Origin: an uncultured Collinsella sp.
GTDB lineage: Bacteria > Actinomycetota > Coriobacteriia > Coriobacteriales > Coriobacteriaceae
Assembly: GCA_900757205.1 (NCBI GenBank)
Contig: CAAENA010000090.1
Location: 8,575-72,574, forward strand
Length of the DNA: 64,000 nt
Direction: 5' to 3'
Part shown: positions 58,094-64,000 of the stretch, one piece after another
Layout of the letters: every line of letters starts with the position of its first letter
Position numbering within the stretch: the stretch's first letter is position 1
The notes under the pieces: generated by a model
The model's input: the letters and a program-made list of their open reading frames with translations, nothing else
Database searches by the model: none
What the model was told of the DNA's origin: nothing
Translations under genes and position numbers: made by a program

Positions 58094-59062
58094 ATGAACG
58101 TTTCACAAGCACTCGAATACGAGCGTCAGCCGTTTATCCCCATGTTTATCTATGGCGATCACGGCGCCATGGAGTCCGAGCGCCAGAAGGGCGAAGAGGC
58201 CCTTAAGGTGCTTGAGACCGAGTACTTTACCGCCGAGGGCGACCCCGGCTTCGACTTTGCCACCGTGCGCGACCTGGCTGACCGCAACCGCGACCTGTGC
58301 GACCAGATTGGCGAGGCACGCCTGCGCAACGTGACGCCCGCGACGCTTTCACGCGGCCTGTCCGATGCCGACACCTGCGCCGCCATCGGCAAGATGCAAA
58401 AGCGCACCGCCGCGTCCGTTATGCGCGAAATCCGCGGCGACCGCGACGCGCTCGGCGTGGCCTACGCCCGCAAGCCCATCCAGGGCACCGTGCTCGGTAT
58501 CGACATCGAGACCACCGGCCGTGCACCCGAGCGCGGTTATATCATCAACGTCGGCTGGGAGATCATGGAGCTCACCAGCGACGCCGTCCCGCACGACGCC
58601 GAGGCACGCTACTGCGGTCTGCCCGACATCTACCGCGGCGAGGATGTGCCGTTGTCGAATATCCACCACATCACCTGGGACGACATCGACGGCAAAAAGC
58701 CATTCCGCGAGAACAAGGAACTGCAGAAGCAGCTGCTCAAGCTTATGAAGAAGTACCCGTACATGGCGCACAACGCTGCCTTTGAGGACAGCTGGTTCAA
58801 GATCCACCTGGACGGCTACGCCGAGGCACGCCGCGCCGGTAAGATCATCGTCATCGACTCGCGCCAGATCTGCCGCAGTCTGGATGCCGACGTCCGCTCG
58901 CTCCCCCGCGAGTCCGCCCCCGCCGCGCTCGAGAACTGGGCACGCCGCCGTGGAACCCTCGCCGCCGACGCCAACGAGCAGCATCTGGGCCTGGACGACA
59001 CCGACCTCATGCTCCGCACCGTCCAAGCCGAGTTCAACCTCAAGAACCTATTCGCGAAATAA
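58094..59062 (+). CDS. DEDDh-type 3'-5' exonuclease-like protein
   Basis: The 322-residue product has an N-terminal region of about 125 residues that is not recognised (helical, with MESERQKGEEALKVLETEY), followed by an exonuclease domain with Exo I GIDIETTG near residue 136, Exo II HNAAFEDSWF and Exo III HLGLDDTDLM, the DEDDh pattern of RNase T/DNA polymerase III epsilon. It probably degrades single-stranded DNA or RNA from the 3' end; the exact substrate is unknown. The ATG follows CCAAGGAGCAGTTAT. It is monocistronic, with its own terminator. Confidence 0.85.
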   Translation: MNVSQALEYERQPFIPMFIYGDHGAMESERQKGEEALKVLETEYFTAEGDPGFDFATVRDLADRNRDLCDQIGEARLRNVTPATLSRGLSDADTCAAIGKMQKRTAASVMREIRGDRDALGVAYARKPIQGTVLGIDIETTGRAPERGYIINVGWEIMELTSDAVPHDAEARYCGLPDIYRGEDVPLSNIHHITWDDIDGKKPFRENKELQKQLLKLMKKYPYMAHNAAFEDSWFKIHLDGYAEARRAGKIIVIDSRQICRSLDADVRSLPRESAPAALENWARRRGTLAADANEQHLGLDDTDLMLRTVQAEFNLKNLFAK

Positions 59063-59128
59063 CCGATCCATCTGCGGGAGCGCCTACCAGGCACAGCGCA
59101 ATCCGTCTGGGCACACCGGCACGCAGTA

Positions 59129-59164
59129 AACTAGGGCGCAGCCTTATGGCTGCACCCTAGTTTT
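59129..59164 (+). terminator. Intrinsic terminator of the exonuclease gene
   Basis: ACTAGGG-GCAGCC/GGCTGC-CCCTAGT stem with a 4-base loop followed by TTTTC. Confidence 0.9.
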
Positions 59165-59612
59165 CATCAAAACGAGCAAATACGCGTGCTTCACATAGTC
59201 GGCAGGTTGGCCCACCTACATTTTTCGAGTTGTTCGGCCAGCTGAACCACTAGTCAAGGCCCCTTGAACCGCAATCGAAGCTATAGTCGCCTTAATTTCG
59301 CATCCAAGCCCCAGAAATCTACCTGAATCAATTCGAATAGGACGTTGCGATCGCACCATTTGTATAGGATAAGGCCGAATAACTCAAATTATGTTGGTGA
59401 GGCATCTGAGCGGTCGGTAAAAACGCTTAGAAGCTACGAATCCGCAACTAAAGTTCATCAAAAAAGGGGCAGCCGGCAGAAACCTCCCCAGCCAAAGCTG
59501 CTCCCTCAATACGACAGCTCAAAACCCACCGTTCGCAGAAGATAAGCCGCGCCCCAATACCGTTGCCCGAAGTTTCGGACGTATGTGGCGTCCGCTATGC
59601 CATCATGCGCGT
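59165..59612. other. Intergenic region upstream of the second nuclease-fold gene
   Basis: No gene was recognised. It contains the first copy of a 29-bp direct repeat (59212-59240) and an AT-rich stretch without clear promoter boxes. Confidence 0.4.
59212..59240 (+). repeat. 29-bp direct repeat, left copy
   Basis: CCACCTACATTTTTCGA followed by TTCGGCCA; 27 of 29 positions match the copy at 60841-60869. The two copies bracket the gene at 59613-60821. Confidence 0.8.
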
Positions 59613-60821
59613 ATGGGAATCGTTCTGTCACATACCACGGCACGCGCTGTATACCAAACAGCCAACTCGCTCGCAAGCTACGCGACCGGTCCCACACCTA
59701 TGGAAAAGATCAGGGTGTCTACGCCGACCACGTCCGACCTGGAAGCGGCACGAGCATGGCTCAACAGAAAGAATGTCGATTCTGAACGCATCCATGTGCT
59801 GACGTTTTCCAATAATGCCAAAAGGCACCGCAAGGGCTGCATCTGCCACTGCACGCGCTATACGTTTGATGCAGAAAGCTACCTAGAACTCGAGCCGAAC
59901 GTCTACATCGTCGATATCAAGCTGTGCGCATTAGAAGCAACAGCCGACCTCAACCTTTCGGAGCTCGTTGAGTATTACTTTGAAATCTGCGGTTCCTACG
60001 CGCTTGGAACGTCCGACGAAACTCAATATCGCGAGCGCCCAGCCCTAACCAGCGTTGAAGAGCTCAGAGCCTTCTTTTCAGAGGCATCGGGGTATCGTGG
60101 ATCCAATAAAGCCCTTAAGGCGCTTTCTTATGTACGCGAGGGCTGTCGCTCCCCACTCGAAACGGCGTTTGTCATGATGCTGACAATGCCCAAGTCAATG
60201 GGTGGCTTAGCCATACGCGCTATCAAAACGGATTATCCGATCCCAGCCCCCAAAAGATACGCCGCCCTAACGCGACGGACGGTTTTCTACCTCGACGCGC
60301 TGCTCGAAAATTCGATGACCGATATCGAATACAACGGCTTTTGCCACGACGAGCCCGAGCAGCAATCAATTGACGAGGAGCGCCGAAACACGCTGCGAAA
60401 CATGGAATATGCCGTTATCACAGTTAGTCGTCATTCGTTTTTCAGGCAGTCCGCTTTTAGACGGGTCATGGAAGCGATTCGCATTCGCGAGAAGATATGG
60501 CCCGGTCGACTCCCGGATAACTTCGCCATTCTGCAAGAAACTCTTCGTCAATTTGTCTTGCGGCGCTACTTCGAATACGGTCGCCGCGTCCTGGAGACAC
60601 TCAAAGAAGAAGAGGCCGCCAAGCGCGAAATTGCAAGCCAATATCCGCAAGCTGATGACCCGAGCATCAACGATGTGCCCGAACCCGACGACATGCAACA
60701 CGTCGGGGCCCTTGCTGAGGAAATCAATGGGCCTTGGGAATGCGACATGTTCGCAAAAATCGATGAAAACCGCACGGAAGACGACACGATTATTGATCTA
60801 ATTGAGAATTCGCTCTTCTAA
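59613..60821 (+). CDS. Putative PD-(D/E)XK nuclease-fold protein (DUF559-like), paralogue of 50122-51171
   Basis: The 402-residue product shares the arrangement of the 50122-51171 protein: a helical part with YYFEICGSYALGTS and GYRGSNKALKALSYVREGCRSPLETAFVMML, then a compact C-terminal domain with FYLDALLENSMTDIEYNG (Asp and Glu of a nuclease-type core) and VITVSRHSFFRQSAFRRVMEAI. The end is a charged tail not present in the paralogue. Activity is an inference; the core is degenerate, with Asn where DUF559 often has Asp. Start assignment is uncertain: ATG 59613 fits the conserved N terminus but has no clear ribosome binding site. The gene is enclosed by a 29-bp direct repeat. Confidence 0.65.
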   Translation: MGIVLSHTTARAVYQTANSLASYATGPTPMEKIRVSTPTTSDLEAARAWLNRKNVDSERIHVLTFSNNAKRHRKGCICHCTRYTFDAESYLELEPNVYIVDIKLCALEATADLNLSELVEYYFEICGSYALGTSDETQYRERPALTSVEELRAFFSEASGYRGSNKALKALSYVREGCRSPLETAFVMMLTMPKSMGGLAIRAIKTDYPIPAPKRYAALTRRTVFYLDALLENSMTDIEYNGFCHDEPEQQSIDEERRNTLRNMEYAVITVSRHSFFRQSAFRRVMEAIRIREKIWPGRLPDNFAILQETLRQFVLRRYFEYGRRVLETLKEEEAAKREIASQYPQADDPSINDVPEPDDMQHVGALAEEINGPWECDMFAKIDENRTEDDTIIDLIENSLF

Positions 60822-61136
60822 AGGCGATCTCTGCGGATGTCCACCTACATTTTTCGACTTATTCGGCCACCGATGTGCCCGATTGGCCGCAGCAATGCTC
60901 AATATAACTTTAGATAAAACTGATTCTGCAGGAACTCCCGTAGAGAAAGAACTGATTCTCACGATATTTAACAAGATTAAGTACAAATATGAACAGTTCT
61001 AATACTTCTCGAGGCGGCTTTCTTAGCATGCTGGCCGAACATCTCGAAATCTGTTGGCGAACATTGCATCGATGCATCCCAACCCACATAAAATCGCAGA
61101 GACGGCAAGCAGCCATCGAAATTATCGCAAATTGTA
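60822..61136. other. Intergenic region upstream of the metal-efflux operon
   Basis: Carries the right copy of the 29-bp repeat near its start. The rest is AT-rich and non-coding as far as can be judged. Confidence 0.4.
60841..60869 (+). repeat. 29-bp direct repeat, right copy
   Basis: Same as 59212-59240 with two mismatches, 1.63 kb apart, starting 20 bases after the stop of the 59613 gene. Confidence 0.8.
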
Positions 61137-61197
61137 TTGACATATGAACATGCGCTCATATAATCGGAAATAAGTTATATGAGCGCATGTTCATATG
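61137..61197 (+). promoter_or_regulatory. Promoter and 23-bp inverted-repeat operator of the metal-efflux operon
   Basis: Consensus -35 TTGACA (61137-61142), a 16-base spacer and -10 TATAAT (61159-61164). A perfect 23-bp inverted repeat (61141-61163 and 61175-61197, core TGAACATGCGCTCATAT) covers the spacer and -10 and the transcription start. The imperfect TGAnC...TCA dyad inside each arm resembles ArsR/SmtB operators, so the first gene probably represses its own promoter. Confidence 0.85.
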
Positions 61198-61210
61198 AAA
61201 GGATATTGCA

Positions 61211-61576
61211 ATGAGCATCCGCGATGATGAAACGAAACCCGACATCGAGGCCACCGAACCCGCAATCCCCACCACCTGCTCGCCCGAGGACCTTCCCGAC
61301 GAGGAGCTTCTCTACGACCTCGCCGACCTGTTCAAGGTCTTCAGCGACACCACGCGCATCAAGATCCTCTACGCTCTCATGGGCCGCGAGCTCTGCGTGG
61401 CAGACATCGCCGAAGCGACCGAGACTTCGCAGTCCGCGGTGTCGCACCAGCTGCGCACGCTTAAGCAGTCGCACCTGGTCAAGTTCCGCCGCGACGGCCG
61501 CAACATCCTCTACTCCCTTGCCGACGATCACGTCTACACCATGCTCAACCAAGGCATGAGCCACATCTGCGAATAG
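61211..61576 (+). CDS. ArsR/SmtB-family metal sensor repressor (CzrA-like)
   Basis: The 121-residue product has the ArsR winged helix: LADLFKVFSDTTRIKILYALMGRELCVADIAEATETSQSAVSHQLRTLKQSHLVKFRRDGR. The C-terminal helix carries a full alpha-5 metal site: Asp105, His107, His118 and Glu121, spaced D-x-H-x10-H-x2-E as in the Zn/Co sensor CzrA. The alpha-3 Cys of CadC-like sensors appears only as a single Cys in ELCVAD. Metal binding should release it from the operator at 61141-61197. The ATG at 61211 follows GAAAGGATATTGCA. It leads the efflux operon. Confidence 0.93.
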   Translation: MSIRDDETKPDIEATEPAIPTTCSPEDLPDEELLYDLADLFKVFSDTTRIKILYALMGRELCVADIAEATETSQSAVSHQLRTLKQSHLVKFRRDGRNILYSLADDHVYTMLNQGMSHICE

Positions 61577-61639
61577 CGACCAACCACGGTACCAGCGCGG
61601 CCTGCACCCAAGCCGCAAATACAGAGAAAGGAACCCACC

Positions 61640-61858
61640 ATGAAAAAGCAGTTTAAGCTCGACGAGATCGACTGCGCCAACTGTGCGCGCGAGCTTCAGG
61701 ACGAGCTGGCCAAGCTCGAGGGCGTCAAATCCGTGTCCGTCAACTTTATGACCCAGAAGTTGACGCTCGAGGCCGACGACGCCGAGTTCGACGAGGTCCT
61801 TGACCGCGTCGTGGAGTTCACTGCCGACGCCGAGCCGGACTGCGAGATCATTCTCTAG
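61640..61858 (+). CDS. Heavy-metal-associated (HMA) domain protein, metallochaperone-like
   Basis: The 72-residue product is a single HMA domain: MKKQFKLDEIDCANCARELQ with the metal-binding CxxC at residues 12-15, followed by the typical VKSVSVNFMTQKLTLEA strand pair. The acidic content suggests Zn or Cd rather than Cu. Stand-alone HMA proteins hand metals to P1B ATPases, whose own N-terminal HMA domain is absent here (see next gene). The ATG at 61640 follows AGAAAGGAACCCACC. Confidence 0.92.
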   Translation: MKKQFKLDEIDCANCARELQDELAKLEGVKSVSVNFMTQKLTLEADDAEFDEVLDRVVEFTADAEPDCEIIL

Positions 61859-61916
61859 CCCAGGTTCACGCCAATCTGCAGGGCCGCGCTTGCCGCGGCC
61901 TTTGCTCGCGAAATTG

Positions 61917-61936
61917 TATGAGCGAGTGTTCATATA
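61917..61936 (+). promoter_or_regulatory. Second ArsR-type operator half-site upstream of the ATPase gene
   Basis: TATGAGCGAGTGTTCATAT matches the right arm of the 61175-61197 operator at 17 of 19 positions. It lies 22 bases before the ATPase start codon, so the ATPase may have an additional regulated promoter. Confidence 0.65.
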
Positions 61937-61958
61937 TTCAAATGGGAGGATACGAGCC

Positions 61959-63911
61959 ATGGCCACCGCCGACCCCAAAAAGAAAAAGAAGAAGCGCAAG
62001 AAAAAAGAGTCCCTTGAGCATAAACGCAACCGCATCCTGGTAGCGCTGGGCATTTTTGCCCTGGTGTACGCCCTCGATGAGTTCGGCACCCTCACCGCCG
62101 CATTCGGCACCCCGGGCGACATCTACGCCAGCTTTGTGCTGTTCCTCGTGCCGTTTTTGATTGCCGGCTACGACGTACTGCAAAAGGCATTCAATAACAT
62201 CCGCCGCGGCAAGGCCTTCGACGAGAGCTTCCTTATGGCAGTCGCAACCATCGGCGCGTTTGCCATGGTGCTCTTCCCCGATACCGACCCGCACATGGCC
62301 GAAGGCGCCGCCGTCATGCTGTTCTACCAGGTCGGCGAGCTGTTCCAGGCATACGCCGTGGGTAAGAGCCGCAAGTCGATCAGTGCCATGATGGACATCG
62401 CGCCCGACTACGCTAACGTCGAGCAGCCCGACGGCACGCTCGAGCAGGTCTTCCCCGATGACATCACCGTCGGCACCGTCATCGTCGTCAAGCCCGGCGA
62501 GCGCGTGCCTATCGACGGCGTCATCGTCGAGGGCGAAACTCAGCTCGACACCGCCGCGCTCACGGGCGAGTCGGTCCCCCGCCCCGCCAAAACCGGAGAC
62601 GATATCATCAGCGGCTGCATCAACATGACAGGTCTCATCCACGTGCGCACCACCAAGCCATTTGGCGAATCCACCGTCGCGCGCGTCCTGGAGCTCGTAG
62701 AAAACGCCAGCGAAAAGAAGGCGCGCACCGAGAACTTCATCACGCGCTTCGCCCGCGTCTACACGCCCGCCGTCACCGGCGCCGCCGCGGTGCTCACGCT
62801 CGGCGGCGGCCTGGCCACCGGTGCCTGGTCCGACTGGATCCTGCGCGGCCTGACCTTCCTGGTCGTCAGCTGCCCGTGCGCGCTCGTGATCAGCGTCCCG
62901 CTGAGCTTCTTTGGCGGCATCGGCGGCGCCTCCAAGCTGGGCGTTCTCATCAAGGGTTCTAACTACCTCGAGACGCTCGCCGACGTGGACACCGTCGTCT
63001 TCGACAAGACCGGCACGCTCACCAACGGCACGTTCTCGGTCGTGGCAGTACACCCCGAAGCCGGCTATACCGAGCAATCGCTGCTTGAGGTCGCAGCCCT
63101 CGCTGAGTCATTCTCCGATCATCCCATCGCGCAGTCGGTGCGCGCCGCCTTCCAGGGCGAACTCGACCCCAAGCGCGTAAGCAACTCCACCAACGACGCG
63201 GGCCATGGCGTGACGGCGAACTTCGACGGCAGGCACGTCGTCGTCGGCAACGCCAAGATGCTCGCCACGGCCGGCGTTGAAGCACCCGATTGCGAGGTCG
63301 TCGGAACGATTCTGCATGTGCTCGTTGACGGCGTGTACGCCGGCCACATCGTGATTGCAGACACCGTTAAGGCCGATGCCGAGCAGACGGTCCGTGACCT
63401 GCACTCCGCCGGCGTCAAGCGCACCGTCATGCTCACGGGCGACCGCGAGGAGGTTGCGGCGTCTGTGGCCAAGCAACTCGGTCTCGACGAGTTCCACGCG
63501 CAGCTTCTGCCGGGCGACAAGGTCGAGCGCGTTGAAGCGCTGCTCGCGGCCGAAAGTGGCAAGGGCAAGCTCGCCTTTGTCGGCGACGGTATCAACGACG
63601 CGCCTGTGCTTACGCGCGCCGATGTGGGCATTGCCATGGGCGCCATGGGTTCCGACGCCGCGATTGAGGCGGCGGACGTCGTGCTGATGGATGACAAGCC
63701 GTCCAACATCTCCCGCGCGATCCGCGTGGCGCGCAAGACCATGACGATTGTTTGGCAGAACATCATCTTTGCGCTGGGCATTAAGTTGCTGATTCTGGTG
63801 CTCGCGGCGCTGGGCATCGCCAATATGTGGCTCGCCGTCTTTGGCGACGTGGGCGTGGCGATCATCGCCATCCTGAACGCCATGCGCGCGATGGGTGTCA
63901 AGAACCTGTAG
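61959..63911 (+). CDS. Zn/Cd/Pb-type P1B ATPase (heavy-metal efflux pump)
   Basis: The 650-residue pump exports divalent heavy metals. The N terminus is a short Lys-rich tail (PKKKKKKRKKK) without an HMA domain, which is instead supplied by the separate 72-residue gene. It has the actuator motif LTGESVP near residue 202, the membrane metal site CPCALVISVP near 305, the phosphorylation site DKTGTLTNG near 348 and the hinge GDGINDAPVL near 543. The late helices contain a Lys (LGIKLLILVL) and the DVG motif (FGDVGVAI). CPC together with Lys and DVG is the P1B-2 signature for Zn, Cd and Pb. The ATG at 61959 follows GGGAGGATACGAGCC. Confidence 0.96.
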   Translation: MATADPKKKKKKRKKKESLEHKRNRILVALGIFALVYALDEFGTLTAAFGTPGDIYASFVLFLVPFLIAGYDVLQKAFNNIRRGKAFDESFLMAVATIGAFAMVLFPDTDPHMAEGAAVMLFYQVGELFQAYAVGKSRKSISAMMDIAPDYANVEQPDGTLEQVFPDDITVGTVIVVKPGERVPIDGVIVEGETQLDTAALTGESVPRPAKTGDDIISGCINMTGLIHVRTTKPFGESTVARVLELVENASEKKARTENFITRFARVYTPAVTGAAAVLTLGGGLATGAWSDWILRGLTFLVVSCPCALVISVPLSFFGGIGGASKLGVLIKGSNYLETLADVDTVVFDKTGTLTNGTFSVVAVHPEAGYTEQSLLEVAALAESFSDHPIAQSVRAAFQGELDPKRVSNSTNDAGHGVTANFDGRHVVVGNAKMLATAGVEAPDCEVVGTILHVLVDGVYAGHIVIADTVKADAEQTVRDLHSAGVKRTVMLTGDREEVAASVAKQLGLDEFHAQLLPGDKVERVEALLAAESGKGKLAFVGDGINDAPVLTRADVGIAMGAMGSDAAIEAADVVLMDDKPSNISRAIRVARKTMTIVWQNIIFALGIKLLILVLAALGIANMWLAVFGDVGVAIIAILNAMRAMGVKNL

Positions 63912-64000
63912 CGTTCGTTGTCCCTCCGGTCGGGACCGGGCTTGGTTTTGAAAACGTCCTCGCGCATGAGGCCCGTCTTTCCTGCTCCTGCGGAGCAGGA
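63912..64000. other. Window end, no feature recognised
   Basis: The last 89 bases contain no start of a further gene that could be supported. The final CTCCTGCGGAGCAGGA could be the beginning of a hairpin. Confidence 0.4.

Noticed and set aside
1..64000. CRISPR arrays, prophage or integrase genes, rRNA operons
   Set aside because: No regularly spaced direct repeats, no integrase, capsid or terminase motifs and no rRNA sequence were seen anywhere in the window.

Overview
The window looks like a chromosomal segment of a high-GC actinobacterium of the class Coriobacteriia, most likely Collinsella or a close relative. This is inferred from gene content and style: a Rho with a very long Ala/Lys-rich N-terminal extension, a CarD-family regulator, ATP-type PckA, and many copies of a short CCACCACAAAGG-type intergenic hairpin. 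No 16S rRNA gene is present to confirm it. Most of the window is ordinary housekeeping DNA; one AT-rich patch (about 38,060-39,770) and the DUF3800 locus (about 29,100-30,270) stand out as foreign.

Layout. 1-7 kb (minus strand): a VanZ-like gene cut by the window edge, an Ala-rich membrane-anchored protein, rho and argS. 7-14.7 kb: a CarD-like regulator, an HD-domain protein, proA, an alpha/beta hydrolase, proB, nicotinate phosphoribosyltransferase, a small membrane protein and tRNA-Ala(CGC). 14.9-28.8 kb: a radical SAM enzyme, a probable 6S RNA, a WecA/TagO-type transferase, trpS, an MGMT-like protein, DegV, MarR, a B3/4-domain protein, pckA, a polysaccharide flippase, a metallophosphatase and a K+/H+-type antiporter. 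29-47 kb (minus strand): a defence island. It holds a type 1 BREX operon in canonical order (brxA-brxB-brxC-pglX-pglZ-brxL), then two unrecognised genes, then a DUF3800 gene flanked by three copies of a small structured RNA with its own terminator. 47-54.6 kb: an orphan antitoxin-like gene, serC-serA, a probable nuclease-fold protein, an M20 peptidase, a DUF1015-like protein and two tandem histidine phosphatases. 54.6-64 kb: a nitroreductase, a DUF308 membrane protein, a YaiI-family protein, a His-rich metal transporter, a DEDDh exonuclease, a second nuclease-fold paralogue and a Zn/Cd-type efflux operon (ArsR-family sensor, CxxC metallochaperone, P1B ATPase).

The most interesting region is the BREX island. 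(1) The methyltransferase gene pglX is split in two. The N-terminal half ends right after its specificity region, a gene for an AT-rich-encoded membrane protein follows, and the C-terminal domain restarts from its own ATG and ribosome binding site. The GC drop covers exactly the specificity region plus the membrane-protein gene, as if a specificity cassette had been swapped in. (2) A run of ten Gs lies at the start of brxA. An upstream GTG with a well-placed GGAG would be in frame with brxA if the tract had nine Gs and is out of frame at the ten seen here, which suggests a slipped-strand on/off switch for the operon. (3) Three RNA elements of one design (TATAAA box, short hairpin, GGC-NNN-CAAG-N, GCCGGGG terminator hairpin) surround the DUF3800 gene.

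At least four families of intergenic inverted-repeat elements are scattered through the window. One occurs seven times at gene 3' ends and probably serves as terminators. Another occurs twice with a compensatory base change in its stem.
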